DNA of 64,000 nucleotides from Selenihalanaerobacter shriftii (GTDB lineage Bacteria > Bacillota > Halanaerobiia > Halobacteroidales > Acetohalobiaceae), in contig NZ_FUWM01000006.1 in the NCBI RefSeq assembly GCF_900167185.1, positions 141,158 through 205,157 of the forward strand, in the 5' to 3' direction. Positions within the stretch are counted from its first letter, which is position 1. Every line of letters begins with the position of its first letter. Under the pieces are notes generated by a model. It made no database searches and was not told the DNA's origin. It worked only from the letters and a program-made list of their open reading frames with translations. Positions 17,971-26,500 of this stretch are shown one piece after another. Position numbers and translations under genes: made by a program.

Positions 17971-18435
17971 TTATTTTTTATTATCAATAAATTTACCCTC
18001 ATAGTTATTAACAGCACCATCATAAGCACGATTAATATTCAAACCTGCATTGATATCTTGCATCTTCTTTTGTACTTTATTCTTTTGATTAATTATCTGT
18101 TCTTGATTATCTTTTTCTAACTTATTAATCTGGTGCATAATTTGATAAATATTTTCAATAATTTCCTTGAATTCTTTTGCATCCAATTGCAAATTATTCT
18201 GCTGTGCTAATTGCCTTTTATAAGATATCAATTGAGCTTCTAATTTTTCAATATTATTTATCTTCTTTTCTTTATCCTCTATTATTTGTTTTAAGTTTTG
18301 CCACTCTTTCTTTTCAATAGCCTGCTGTTGCTCTTTAGTTAATTTTAAAATCTGCTTATAAATTAATAGCTTTTGTTTATAAATATTAATTATTTCATTA
18401 ATTAAATTCTCTTGATCTAACTTATCCTTCAACAC
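17971..18435 (-). CDS. FliT/FlgN-like flagellar chaperone, putative
   Basis: This 154-residue protein is mostly coiled coil and very rich in glutamine, lysine and isoleucine (for example LTKEQQQAIEKKEWQNLKQI). It ends AYDGAVNNYEGKFIDNKK, a tail resembling that of FlgN/FliT-type export chaperones. It overlaps fliS by 14 bases and starts with GTG or the next codon TTG, both served by GGAGG. Position right after fliS matches fliT in many flagellar operons, where the product binds FliD. The sequence alone is weak evidence, so the name is withheld. Confidence 0.6.
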   Translation of the reverse strand: MLKDKLDQENLINEIINIYKQKLLIYKQILKLTKEQQQAIEKKEWQNLKQIIEDKEKKINNIEKLEAQLISYKRQLAQQNNLQLDAKEFKEIIENIYQIMHQINKLEKDNQEQIINQKNKVQKKMQDINAGLNINRAYDGAVNNYEGKFIDNKK

Positions 18436-18856
18436 TAATACCTCCAGAAGGCACTTGTTGTTTCTTTTGAACTTTTCTTTCTTTCTTTAAATTCTGCATA
18501 GCTTGCTTCCAAGTATCACTTAACTCTTCCAACATATTTATAACTTCATCCATTGGTTCAATACTTTTATTAATATTAGCCTCAATTAAACGACGATTCA
18601 TATAATCATACAAGCTCTCTAAATTCTGGGCAATCTCTCCACCTTGCTCCATATCTAATGTAATCATTAATTCATTAATAATATTTTGTGTTCTAATTAA
18701 ACAATTATTTGTAACTTGATAATCATTATTCTTTAAACCTTGCTTAGCTTGTTTAACAAATTTGAGCGCTCCATTATATAACATTAAAACTAATTTTTCT
18801 TGATTAGATGTTTCCACCTGAGTGTTTTGATATTTCTGATAAGGATTGTTAGCCAT
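18422..18856 (-). CDS. fliS: Flagellin export chaperone FliS
   Basis: The protein is 144 residues from the ATG at 18856, which has a GGGAGAG site; an in-frame ATG at 18925 adds 23 unlikely residues. It begins MANNPYQKYQNTQVETSNQEKL, and the N-terminal PYQKYQ, LVLMLYNGALKFV and the LESLYDYMNRRLIEANI segment are FliS hallmarks. FliS binds the disordered C-terminus of flagellin in the cytoplasm and stops early polymerisation. In Firmicutes it also works with FliW and CsrA. It lies 84 bases after fliD and overlaps the chaperone-like gene downstream. Confidence 0.93.
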   Translation of the reverse strand: MANNPYQKYQNTQVETSNQEKLVLMLYNGALKFVKQAKQGLKNNDYQVTNNCLIRTQNIINELMITLDMEQGGEIAQNLESLYDYMNRRLIEANINKSIEPMDEVINMLEELSDTWKQAMQNLKKERKVQKKQQVPSGGISVEG

Positions 18857-18939
18857 AATTAAACTCTCCCTTTTATTAATTAATAAATTATCCGTATCTA
18901 TTAAGTAATTACTACTAATTGTCAACGCATACTATTAAA

Positions 18940-20391
18940 TTAAAGCATTGAACTTATACTACTAGCACTACCACCTAAACTAGCCAACTGGCTCTGCATC
19001 CAGCTCATTTGACTATTCATTTTTGAAATAGCTGTTTCCATAGCTGTAAACTCACTCTGCAATCTTTCCCTTTCTTGCTCTAAGTTATCATTTACAGAAT
19101 CAATTTGCTCATCAACATTTTCCACCATTATTTCATAAGAATCTACTTTCTCCGGGATTACTCCTGTATTACTTTGAACCAATAAATCAAGATAGCCATC
19201 TACTTTAGTAGCAATGCCATTAAAAGAATCACCCTCATCAGTATCGGCATTAAATAGTTTCTTTACTTCGTTTGGCTTATCAGCAATACTTTCTTTAAAT
19301 TTATTAGAATCGAACTCCATAGCTCCATTACGATTAATCTCTATTCCTACCATTGCTAATTGATCATAGTCACTATTGTTATCTACGCTATTAGTAACCA
19401 TCTGTCGCAATTTTGACTGTAATCTCATTAGAGTTCCACTACCTTGTAAGGCTCCTGCTTCTCCAGTTTCTTGATTATAATCAAGTTTCTTTCCAATGAA
19501 ACTCTGCACGCTATTATACTGGTCTACAAACTCTTGAATAGCAGAGGTAGCTTTATCTATATCTTTACTAACTTCAATAGTCGTAGTTCCTGTCGTTTTT
19601 AAATTAAAAGTAACTTCATTTACTACATCATCAAGCCCTTGATTACTAGACCGAGTAACAGCAAGTCCATTTACACTAAACTGGGCATCTTGAGCTACCT
19701 GAAGTTCACTAGCAGCATTAACATTACCATTAATATCTAAATCAAAACCTAAATCATTAGTCCCATCATTATCTAGAATATTATCAGGATCCTGAAAAGA
19801 AAGCATATTATTAGTTCCTGTGTTTACACCTTCAATAATTAAAGTATTGTCTACTACTGACGATTCTACTAATTTATTACCATTTCCATCATCATTTCCA
19901 CTGGCATTATTAATTGCATCTCGTACATCATTCAATGATTCAGTCCCATCTATGCTAACATTAAAACTTTTACTAGTACCATCCAATTCAATAGTAAAGC
20001 TACCACTATTCCCGCCATTTAAGCCTAAATCACTCGTAGAATCAACCTGCTGTGCAGAAGCAACTCGATGCTTTTTGGCTAGTTGACTAATATCTAAAGT
20101 ATAGCTACTAGCATCAGCAGCAGTAGTTGCTGTCGCATCAGCTACATCTTCTGAGGAACTAGTTGTTTTATTGGAATCGAAGGTAGAGCTTAGTCTTAAA
20201 TCTGCCATTTTATTTTCTAAATTACCTATTCTAGAATTAACATCCCGCCAAGCATCTTTTTCAGTTTCTAAATTGCTCTTCTCCTTACTTAAGTTCTGCA
20301 ACTTGGTTCCATATTCTGCATTTAATATTTGACTAATTATATCTCCAGTTGCCATTCCAGTAGCTAAACCATCCATGCTTAAATCTGCCAT
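18940..20391 (-). CDS. fliD: Flagellar filament cap protein FliD
   Basis: This 483-residue protein opens MADLSMDGLATGMATGDIISQI, the usual FliD start, and has FliD_N and FliD_C domains at about 5-105 and 235-470. The C-terminus is a long coiled coil (VDEQIDSVNDNLEQERERL) ending MNSQMSWMQSQLASLGGS, typical for the family. It caps the filament tip and helps flagellin fold after export. GGGGGTGAG precedes the ATG. A strong terminator lies between flagellin and fliD, so fliD expression probably depends on readthrough or a weak local promoter. The middle region is poorly conserved, as is normal. Confidence 0.93.
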   Translation of the reverse strand: MADLSMDGLATGMATGDIISQILNAEYGTKLQNLSKEKSNLETEKDAWRDVNSRIGNLENKMADLRLSSTFDSNKTTSSSEDVADATATTAADASSYTLDISQLAKKHRVASAQQVDSTSDLGLNGGNSGSFTIELDGTSKSFNVSIDGTESLNDVRDAINNASGNDDGNGNKLVESSVVDNTLIIEGVNTGTNNMLSFQDPDNILDNDGTNDLGFDLDINGNVNAASELQVAQDAQFSVNGLAVTRSSNQGLDDVVNEVTFNLKTTGTTTIEVSKDIDKATSAIQEFVDQYNSVQSFIGKKLDYNQETGEAGALQGSGTLMRLQSKLRQMVTNSVDNNSDYDQLAMVGIEINRNGAMEFDSNKFKESIADKPNEVKKLFNADTDEGDSFNGIATKVDGYLDLLVQSNTGVIPEKVDSYEIMVENVDEQIDSVNDNLEQERERLQSEFTAMETAISKMNSQMSWMQSQLASLGGSASSISSML

Positions 20392-20414
20392 TTTCTCACC
20401 CCCAAATTTAAACT

Positions 20415-20455
20415 AATAAAATAGCCAGCCAGAAAACCGGCCGGCCTATTTTATT
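20415..20455 (-). terminator. Rho-independent terminator after flagellin
   Basis: An inverted repeat AATAAAATAGCCAGCC / GGCCGGCCTATTTTATT forms a long stem with a short A-rich loop and T runs at both sides. It lies 72 bases after the flagellin stop and 24 bases before fliD. It should make flagellin mRNA end here, so that flagellin is more abundant than the cap and chaperones. Confidence 0.8.
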
Positions 20456-20526
20456 CATATTTATTTTTTATTTATGTCAGTCTATTCCTTTACCGAGTAG
20501 TGAAACTGCTTCCTGACACTAATGTA

Positions 20527-21672
20527 TTAACCTAGAAGTTGAAGAACTCCCTGAGGTTTTTGGTTAGCTTGCGCTAACATAGCGGTACCAGCTTGAGAAA
20601 GAATTCGTTGCTTACTCAAATTCATCATCTCTTTCGCCATATCAACATCCCTAATTCGAGAGTTAGCAGCAGTTAAGTTTTCTTTAGATGTACTCAAGTT
20701 ATTAATAGTATGATCTAATCTATTTTGATATGCACCAAGCTTAGACCTTTCAGCCGAAACTCTAGATATAGCATTATCTATTGTAGTAATAGCATCATCA
20801 GCATCTTCTTGATTCATAACACTTATACCCTCACCTTTTTCTAATACATTAATTGAAATACTTCCAGCATCAGTGGCAATACTTGCAGTTGTGTCAGTAT
20901 CAGAAATTGCAACAGTCACAGAACCTGATGTAGTATCATCTGCAGTATAAGCATCATTATTAATACCACTAAATGTCACACTTGTACCACTATCAACCAA
21001 AGCTCCACTGGCAATAACAGTACCATCAGCAGCTTTAAGATCAGCGCCACCACTATCTGTTACAGATACACTATATGAACCTCCCTGCAAATTATCTGTT
21101 GTATTTCCAGTATCACCCATATTAGTTGTTCCAGCATCAAAAGTTGAAACGCTGCTATCTGCTGTAACACTTAAACTCTCAGCTCTCATATCATTAACCG
21201 TTAATGATATGTTTTGACCTTCATTTGAACCAATTTGAAGCTTTGCAGCTTTCATACTGCCATCCAATAATTTTTGAGTATTAAATTCAGTATTGTCACC
21301 AATTCTTGTTAATTCCTCTGTTAGTTTATTAACTTCTTTTTGAATTTCAAATCTATCAGCATTAGTATTAGTGTCGTTAGCTGATTGAACTGATAATTCA
21401 CGCATTCTTTGTAAGATAGAGTGAGTCTCTTTTAAAGCACCCTCAGCAGTCTGAATCATAGAAATACCATCTTGAGCATTTCTTTGCGCCTGACCCAAAC
21501 CATTAATCTGAGATTTCATCTTTTCACTAATAGCTAAACCAGCTGCATCATCAGCAGCTCGATTAATTCTTCTACCACTTGATAACCTTTCCAAAGATTT
21601 ACTCATATTGCTCTGTGTATTTTTTAGCTGGTTGTAAGAATTCAACGCAGCTACATTAGTATTAATTCTCAT
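20527..21672 (-). CDS. fliC: Flagellin
   Basis: This is a 381-residue flagellin. The N-terminal D0/D1 part starts MRINTNVAALNSYNQLKNTQ and has LERLSSGRRINRAADDAAGL; the C-terminal part ends MLAQANQKPQGVLQLLG. Between about 150 and 285 is a variable domain rich in threonine, serine, aspartate and glycine, the surface-exposed part and the probable site of O-linked nonulosonic acid addition by the nearby Maf. Only one flagellin copy is present. The leader is long (about 200 bases from the proposed sigma-D promoter) and has GGA motifs fitting CsrA control. The product is exported through the flagellum and forms the filament. Confidence 0.96.
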   Translation of the reverse strand: MRINTNVAALNSYNQLKNTQSNMSKSLERLSSGRRINRAADDAAGLAISEKMKSQINGLGQAQRNAQDGISMIQTAEGALKETHSILQRMRELSVQSANDTNTNADRFEIQKEVNKLTEELTRIGDNTEFNTQKLLDGSMKAAKLQIGSNEGQNISLTVNDMRAESLSVTADSSVSTFDAGTTNMGDTGNTTDNLQGGSYSVSVTDSGGADLKAADGTVIASGALVDSGTSVTFSGINNDAYTADDTTSGSVTVAISDTDTTASIATDAGSISINVLEKGEGISVMNQEDADDAITTIDNAISRVSAERSKLGAYQNRLDHTINNLSTSKENLTAANSRIRDVDMAKEMMNLSKQRILSQAGTAMLAQANQKPQGVLQLLG

Positions 21673-21682
21673 AATATATCAT

Positions 21683-21714
21683 CCTCCTTGATTTTTTTAT
21701 ATTTTTCAACATCC
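21683..21714 (-). promoter_or_regulatory. Possible CsrA-binding GGA sites in flagellin leader
   Basis: In the leader strand, AAGGAT lies at 21711-21716 and the ribosome site AAGGAGGAT at 21681-21688, about 25 bases apart, just upstream of the flagellin ATG. Two GGA sites, one on the ribosome site, are the arrangement through which CsrA blocks hag translation in Bacillus subtilis. csrA and fliW are the next two genes upstream. Inferred from arrangement; RNA structure not tested. Confidence 0.5.
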
Positions 21715-21880
21715 TTATTGAAAAATAGTGTCATGCACAATATTATCTAGCTACTATTTATCAACTATTCTAGTCGGCCGCTCTAGTTATAGCTGATAAA
21801 AGTTAGTAACCACAGCTACTTTGAAATTTTCAAAGCACCTATTATTACTAACTTCCCCTTTATTCCCTGCATCACTATAA

Positions 21881-21906
21881 TTATCGACATTTCAGATAAT
21901 AATTTA
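21881..21906 (-). promoter_or_regulatory. Candidate sigma-D (flagellar) promoter for flagellin
   Basis: On the minus strand TAAA, 14 bases, then GTCGATAA match the flagellar sigma consensus TAAA-N14-16-GCCGATAW at all but one of the main positions. It lies in the 297-base gap between csrA and flagellin, giving a leader of about 200 bases. The gap holds nothing else recognisable apart from a small TTTGAAATTTTCAAA hairpin. Confidence 0.6.
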
Positions 21907-21969
21907 ATCACTATTTAAATCCTATAAGTTTGAATAACACCAATTAAGTGAAAATATAAACATATTACT

Positions 21970-22218
21970 CTATAATTTACCCTTCTTACTTGATTTATCA
22001 CCAAATTTCAGTATATCACTTAAGTTTTTGACTTTAACAGCAGCTGCTTCTTTATTCTCTGCTTTTATTTCTTCGTAGATTTCCTTACGATATATCTCTA
22101 CATCTTGAGGAGCATCGATTCCTAACTGAACTTGACCTCCTCCAACATCTACTATCGTTATCTCTATATCATCTCCAAGCATAATGCTTTCATCTTTTTT
22201 GCGAGTTAAAACTAGCAT
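21970..22218 (-). CDS. csrA: Carbon storage/translation regulator CsrA
   Basis: This is an 82-residue RNA-binding protein starting [20 protein letters not shown], the invariant CsrA N-terminus with the RNA-contacting LTRK strand. [20 protein letters not shown] follows, with the second RNA-contacting strand. The tail beyond residue 60 is lysine-rich and longer than in enteric CsrA. In Firmicutes CsrA represses translation of flagellin mRNA and is antagonised by FliW, whose gene precedes it here by 16 bases. AAGGAGG precedes the ATG. The leader of the downstream flagellin gene holds suitable GGA motifs. Confidence 0.96.
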   Translation of the reverse strand: MLVLTRKKDESIMLGDDIEITIVDVGGGQVQLGIDAPQDVEIYRKEIYEEIKAENKEAAAVKVKNLSDILKFGDKSSKKGKL

Positions 22219-22234
22219 TTAATTTCCTCCTTAA

Positions 22235-22675
22235 TCATGCAGAGACATCTTCTTTATCATCAAATAATTTATATTTAACAGAATATTCTTCCTCATCTAA
22301 AATAATCTGCCTAGCTAATTTTTGCTCTTGATTAACTACAATTGGTGCTTTAAGGTTCATAGTCATCTCCTGTAGATTGTCAGGCACTACTACAATATTG
22401 ATTACTAGCACCTCTTTCTTAGTCTCAACTTGTAACTCATTCTGTATCTCATCCTTTAAATCAAATTCATAATCCTGATAAAAACTCCATGGCTCAGTTA
22501 CAATGAAAGCCAAATCTGGATCGGTCGTAGATTGCAGCCAGAAAAAAGGAGTCTCTTCATCAGCTAATAAGATAAATCCTTTCTCATCTTTAAAACCATA
22601 TAATCCTTGTTTAAAAGTAATTATCTCTTGCTTATCTATATCTATCTTCCCAAAACGAGTAGTTTCTAATTTCAT
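22235..22675 (-). CDS. fliW: Flagellar assembly factor FliW
   Basis: This protein is 146 residues from the ATG at 22675, which has a GAGGTG site; the longer open frame to 22708 has none. It begins MKLETTRFGKIDIDKQEIIT and contains FKQGLYGFKDEKGFILL, PFFWLQSTTDPDLAFIVTEP and LNLKAPIVVNQE-like segments that define FliW. FliW binds CsrA or flagellin in turn: free FliW sequesters CsrA, so flagellin mRNA is translated only when flagellin is exported. It is followed by csrA, the conserved partner. The spacer upstream is built from TGTCAG-type repeats. Confidence 0.95.
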   Translation of the reverse strand: MKLETTRFGKIDIDKQEIITFKQGLYGFKDEKGFILLADEETPFFWLQSTTDPDLAFIVTEPWSFYQDYEFDLKDEIQNELQVETKKEVLVINIVVVPDNLQEMTMNLKAPIVVNQEQKLARQIILDEEEYSVKYKLFDDKEDVSA

Positions 22676-22689
22676 AATATCACCTCGCT

Positions 22690-22820
22690 GTTTAGTTTTC
22701 AGTGTCAAACAGTTTGTCTACGTCGGTTGTCTGTGTCAGGATTAAATAGTTTTCAGTTGTCTGTGTCAGTTGTTAGTATCGTTTTTTTGCCTGACACTGT
22801 CACTGATTCCTGACACTAAT
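22690..22820. repeat. Degenerate TGACAC/GTGTCAG repeats between DUF6470 gene and fliW
   Basis: Copies of CTGACACTG or its complement recur here (for example TCAGTGTCA, CTGTGTCAG, CCTGACACTG, CCTGACACTAA), separated by short, loosely repeated words such as GTTTTCAGT. In gene direction the first copy, AGTGTCAGGAATCAGT, begins straight after the DUF6470 stop codon. No protein is encoded. Confidence 0.75.
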
Positions 22821-23378
22821 TTACACTCTCAAATCCACGGCTCTAATTTCTAAATTTGAACTCTGCTTTTGATAAACTTCAACCTTACCCCACTGTAGGT
22901 TAACTTTAGGGAAATTAGGTTTACTATTAACCTCTATTCCATCTAATTCATTTACTTTAAAATTTATATTTTGTTTGCTAGGATTGATCTTAATTTCTGG
23001 ACCACGCTTCCACTTTAAGCCTAACTCACGTTTTTTCTCATAAATCCGCTGTTTAGCTTGTCTAATTAAAGGTTTACCACCTTTCTCAATAGCAGCTAAT
23101 TGATCTCCTTCTTGAGTATATTGAGCTATTCCACGCAAAACAGCTTGTTGTCCTTTTCTAGCTATCTTTTTACTATAATTTTTAGGCGTTTGATAATTTA
23201 GATCAGCTAATGCTTTAGTTTGGTCAATCTCTACTTTAGCTGGCTTCGAACTAATCTTTAAATCACCAGGCACTTGTTTTAACTTAAAATCAGCATCCTT
23301 TTGCTGTAAATTCATTCGTGGCTTTCTTTCACGCAAACCAATTTGAGCAAATCTTTGGTTGATTTCTAATCTTAACAA
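22821..23378 (-). CDS. DUF6470 (YviE-like) flagellar operon protein
   Basis: The frame extends to 23477, but its first 33 codons lie in repeat DNA. A TTG at 23378 has AGGTGG five bases upstream, giving 185 residues beginning MLRLEINQRFAQIGLRERKP. Members occur between flgL and fliW in Firmicutes, as here. Visible are repeated short beta segments such as PGDLKISSKPAKVEIDQ and GIEVNSKPNFPKVNLQWGKV, and a central basic helix-rich part (about 70-130). No enzyme motif or signal peptide is present. The molecular role is unknown. Family assignment is from sequence style and place. Confidence 0.8.
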   Translation of the reverse strand: MLRLEINQRFAQIGLRERKPRMNLQQKDADFKLKQVPGDLKISSKPAKVEIDQTKALADLNYQTPKNYSKKIARKGQQAVLRGIAQYTQEGDQLAAIEKGGKPLIRQAKQRIYEKKRELGLKWKRGPEIKINPSKQNINFKVNELDGIEVNSKPNFPKVNLQWGKVEVYQKQSSNLEIRAVDLRV

Positions 23379-23394
23379 ATTAACCACCTGCCCT

Positions 23395-23521
23395 ATAAGT
23401 GTCAGCGTCGAACAGTTTTCAGTGTCTGTATAGTTATCTATGTCAGTTAACTGACCACTGACACTGTCTATTGTCACTATCTGACACTGTCACTGTTAAC
23501 TGATTCCTGTAATTCCTGACA
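23395..23521. repeat. Degenerate TGACAC/GTGTCAG repeats between flgL and DUF6470 gene
   Basis: At least seven copies of (T)GACACTG(T) or its complement lie in about 125 bases, including ACTGACACTGTC, CTGACACTGTCACTG and the stop-adjacent CCTGACACTACTTG. The same units occur in the neighbouring spacers. Some copies form short palindromes with GTTAACTGAC. Translating them gives the false N-terminus of the downstream frame. Confidence 0.75.
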
Positions 23522-24391
23522 CTACTTGAGAAACTGCATTAAACTCGGCTGAATTATCCTTGCTCCTGAAGACAGAGCTGCTCGATGTACATTCTCACTC
23601 ATCTTTAAATTCATAATTGTTTCAGCAATATCTACATCTTCATTCTTAGATAATAACTTCTTAAATTTAATCTTATCTTCATCTAATCTACTCTTAGTCA
23701 GTTCTAAGCGATTCTGCTTAGCTCCTATCTCCGACCTTAGCCTTAAAACTTTATTTAGCTTCTTATCTAAATTGCCTATCCTAGTATTAGAAATCGCATC
23801 TCCATTGCCGTTTCTTAAATCAGTAACTAAGTCTTTCATTTCATCAAAAACCCCTTTGAAAAACGCACCATCCTGATTAATCTTCATCTCTACTCCACGA
23901 GTGATTTCTCGATCAATAGCTCCATTATCACCTTGATAATTGGAGTCAGCCGTTGGATATGGCTCAGTTGTAGTCTTATACCCAGCAAATATATATCTAC
24001 CATTATAATCAGTATTCGCTACTTCAGTTAAACCCTCTCTTAATTGCTCTACTTCATCAGCAATTGCATTTCTATCAGAATCACTTAAAGAATCATTAGC
24101 TCCATAAACAGCCAATTCTCTAGTGCGCTGCAGAGTCTTAGTAGCATTCTTTAAAGCATTCTCTGTTGTTGACGTCCAAGTCAACGCCTGATCTATATTA
24201 TCAATATACTGTTCATTGCTGTTCAATGTAGATTTTAATCCCATGCTAGTCACTACCCCAGTTGGATCCTGTGACGGCATATCAAATTTTTTACCAGTTG
24301 ATAATTGGCGATTGAATTTATCTAATCGCTCCATATTATCACTAAGATTTTTTAGTAGATTATTTGTCATCATTCCATTAGTTACGCGCAT
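23522..24391 (-). CDS. flgL: Flagellar hook-filament junction protein FlgL
   Basis: This 289-residue protein belongs to the flagellin superfamily. It starts MRVTNGMMTNNLLKNLSDNM and has the LNRQLSTGKKF-like segment FNRQLSTGKKFDMPSQDPTG of FlgL. The C-terminus has KLNKVLRLRSEIGAKQNRLE and AETIMNLKMSENVHRAALS, also diagnostic. With FlgK it joins the hook to the filament, and it is exported without a cleaved signal. It lies between flgK (170-base spacer) and the DUF6470 gene (repeat spacer). This matches the Bacillus flgM-flgN-flgK-flgL order. Confidence 0.94.
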   Translation of the reverse strand: MRVTNGMMTNNLLKNLSDNMERLDKFNRQLSTGKKFDMPSQDPTGVVTSMGLKSTLNSNEQYIDNIDQALTWTSTTENALKNATKTLQRTRELAVYGANDSLSDSDRNAIADEVEQLREGLTEVANTDYNGRYIFAGYKTTTEPYPTADSNYQGDNGAIDREITRGVEMKINQDGAFFKGVFDEMKDLVTDLRNGNGDAISNTRIGNLDKKLNKVLRLRSEIGAKQNRLELTKSRLDEDKIKFKKLLSKNEDVDIAETIMNLKMSENVHRAALSSGARIIQPSLMQFLK

Positions 24392-24469
24392 TTTATTATC
24401 ACCCCATCACTTTATCAAGAATGCTATCTAGAGTTCTTGCATAATATTCATATTGAATTTAATCTTATC

Positions 24470-24561
24470 CTTAGTCTGTGCCTAGTCTTGTGTAAGTCTG
24501 TGTCTAATTTTTTAAGGTTTTAAAGGTCTTTAATTGTCAATTATCAATTGTCAACTGTCAA
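24470..24561. repeat. Short direct repeats between flgK and flgL
   Basis: Two simple families occupy this spacer: GTCTGTG/GTCTTGTG words at about 24473-24505 and TGTCAAYTRTCAA words at 24535-24562, directly after the flgK stop. The second resembles a diverged form of the TGTCAG repeats in the next two spacers. No gene or terminator is seen. Confidence 0.55.
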
Positions 24562-25953
24562 CTATCGTTTAATCCCATTAACCAATACACCTAGCATCTC
24601 ATCCATAGTAGAAACAAATTTAGCAGCTGCTGTATAAGAATGTTGATATTGAATCATTTTAGCCATCTCTTCATCTAAAGAAACACCAGAAACTGAGTCA
24701 CGCTGTTTATTTAGCTGTCTAGTTAATACTTCCTGATTATCTACCATCCGTTTAGCTCGCTGACTATCTACTCCTAACTTAGCAATATTCGAACCATAGT
24801 AATTAGCAAAAGTAGCTGTTTTTGAACTAAATACCTTTTCATCCCCTAATTGAGCTAACTTTAAAGCAACACTTCCATCACCAGGACTATCAGGATTCTC
24901 GGCAGTAGCTATCTTATTTAAATCATTCTTAATCGCATCAGTTACATCTATGCCTTTCGCCGTTGATCCTTCAAGGAATTTAATACCAGTACTATTATCT
25001 AATCCATAGCCATTCTCATGGATCTTATTAAACTCATTAACCATTTTTCCAGCCATTTTATCTAGTTGTTCTATGTATTTAGGGATTTCTTCATCTCTAG
25101 TTTCTAATAAACCTTTAATCTCTCCATCACTAAATTCAGCTTTCGAATCATTATTAGACCATTTAATCTGCATTAAATTATTATTGCTTGGGTCTTTTTC
25201 TAAATTTAATTTATTAGATTTTTCTTGCCAAACTAAAGCTTGTCCTTCTATACTGACTGAAATTGACCCGTTAGACGCTTCTTGTGTCTGTACACTAGTA
25301 ATTTTAGATAATTTTTCAATTAGCAAGTCCCGTTTATCTTTTAAATCATTAGGATTTTGATTCATACTTTCAATTCTACTAATCTGTCCATTTAAATCAG
25401 CAATTCGCTGTGCATAAGAGTTGATATCCTCTACCTTTGTTCCAATTCGGTCATTAACTGATAGACGATAATCACTTAATTGATCATCTAGATGATTAAA
25501 TGTATCTGTTAGGGATAATGCTCTCTGTCTTACTGTGGCTCTTACCGCTTCACTCTCAGGATTATTATTTAACTCCTGTAGGGAACCCCAGAATTCATCC
25601 ATTACATTTCGTAGACTATTCTCTGATGGCTCATTAAAAACTAACTCTATTTGTTCTAGAGCATCTTCTCTCATTTCCCATCTTCCTTGTGCACTACTTT
25701 CCTCTCTAATCTGACCATCAATAAATTTATTTCTAATTCTTCTAATCTGATCTATCTTAACCCCAGTACCTACTTGTCCAGCTCCAGTACCGTTATAAAT
25801 AGTATGAGGTCTATTAGTCGAATGAATTGCTTCCTGTCGACTATATCCTTCCGTATTAGCATTAGATATATTATGACCTGTTACATCTAAAGATTTCTTC
25901 TGCACCTGTAAAGCTCGTTTCCCTAATTCTATTCCTCCAAAGGTTGAACCCAT
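24562..25953 (-). CDS. flgK: Flagellar hook-associated protein FlgK
   Basis: This is a 463-residue hook-filament junction protein. The N-terminus MGSTFGGIELGKRALQVQKK and SLDVTGHNISNANTEGYSRQ are the rod/hook family signature. The end SYTAAAKFVSTMDEMLGVLV is the matching C-terminal helix. The middle is large and less conserved, including AQRIADLNGQISRIESMNQN. The start has AGGAGGG. It is exported by the flagellar type III system and binds FlgN before export. It follows flgN by 17 bases in the same operon. Confidence 0.95.
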   Translation of the reverse strand: MGSTFGGIELGKRALQVQKKSLDVTGHNISNANTEGYSRQEAIHSTNRPHTIYNGTGAGQVGTGVKIDQIRRIRNKFIDGQIREESSAQGRWEMREDALEQIELVFNEPSENSLRNVMDEFWGSLQELNNNPESEAVRATVRQRALSLTDTFNHLDDQLSDYRLSVNDRIGTKVEDINSYAQRIADLNGQISRIESMNQNPNDLKDKRDLLIEKLSKITSVQTQEASNGSISVSIEGQALVWQEKSNKLNLEKDPSNNNLMQIKWSNNDSKAEFSDGEIKGLLETRDEEIPKYIEQLDKMAGKMVNEFNKIHENGYGLDNSTGIKFLEGSTAKGIDVTDAIKNDLNKIATAENPDSPGDGSVALKLAQLGDEKVFSSKTATFANYYGSNIAKLGVDSQRAKRMVDNQEVLTRQLNKQRDSVSGVSLDEEMAKMIQYQHSYTAAAKFVSTMDEMLGVLVNGIKR

Positions 25954-25970
25954 TCTACTTCCCTCCTATG

Positions 25971-26483
25971 CTATGCCTTCTGATCAATAATTCTTTGCTG
26001 TTGCTGATTATTCTGTTGGTTGCTACTATTTAGTTTACCTGGTTTTTGATAAGTTTTAGTTTTGCCAATATTACTTTCGGTTAATAACTGTAAAGTGTAG
26101 TCATTTAATTTTAACGATTCTTCAATTAAATTAGCATTAGTATCATTTATATTGCGTAAATCCTCTAAAAGATCTAAAATTTTCCCTCTTGTGTTCTTTA
26201 ATTCACTTACATTCGGACCCGAAATTAATTCTGTAAGCTTAGCAAATGATAGCTCTCCATCAGATAAAGAATATCTATCTGCAATCTCTTGTAAAGTTTC
26301 TACCCGTTCTTCTTCTAATTGATTAATCTTTTCAATCTCTGCTTGTTCATCCTCAATAATACTTAATAAATCATCAACTCTATTATCAATAATAATCGCC
26401 TGTTTCTCTTCACTTAATTGATAGAGCTGTTGATAAATTTCATATTCAGCCTGTAAAATTTGAACTAACCTCTTAATCTCCAT
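25971..26483 (-). CDS. flgN: Flagellar export chaperone FlgN
   Basis: This 170-residue helical protein has coiled-coil stretches (YEIYQQLYQLSEEKQAIIID, then EDEQAEIEKINQLEEERVE), the FlgN pattern of an N-terminal helix bundle. The C-terminal quarter is glutamine- and asparagine-rich (NSSNQQNNQQQQRI). FlgN guards FlgK and FlgL in the cytoplasm until export. It lies directly between flgM (17 bases) and flgK, the conserved position, which carries much of the weight of this call. Confidence 0.87.
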   Translation of the reverse strand: MEIKRLVQILQAEYEIYQQLYQLSEEKQAIIIDNRVDDLLSIIEDEQAEIEKINQLEEERVETLQEIADRYSLSDGELSFAKLTELISGPNVSELKNTRGKILDLLEDLRNINDTNANLIEESLKLNDYTLQLLTESNIGKTKTYQKPGKLNSSNQQNNQQQQRIIDQKA

Positions 26484-26500
26484 TTATCTCACTTCCTTAA

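Noticed and set aside
21770..21800. Second sigma-D promoter near the CGGCCG run upstream of flagellin
   Set aside because: A GCCGAC box exists, but no TAAA lies at 14-16 bases from it.
23395..23521. CRISPR-like array
   Set aside because: The repeat unit is short and degenerate, spacing is irregular, and no cas genes are present.
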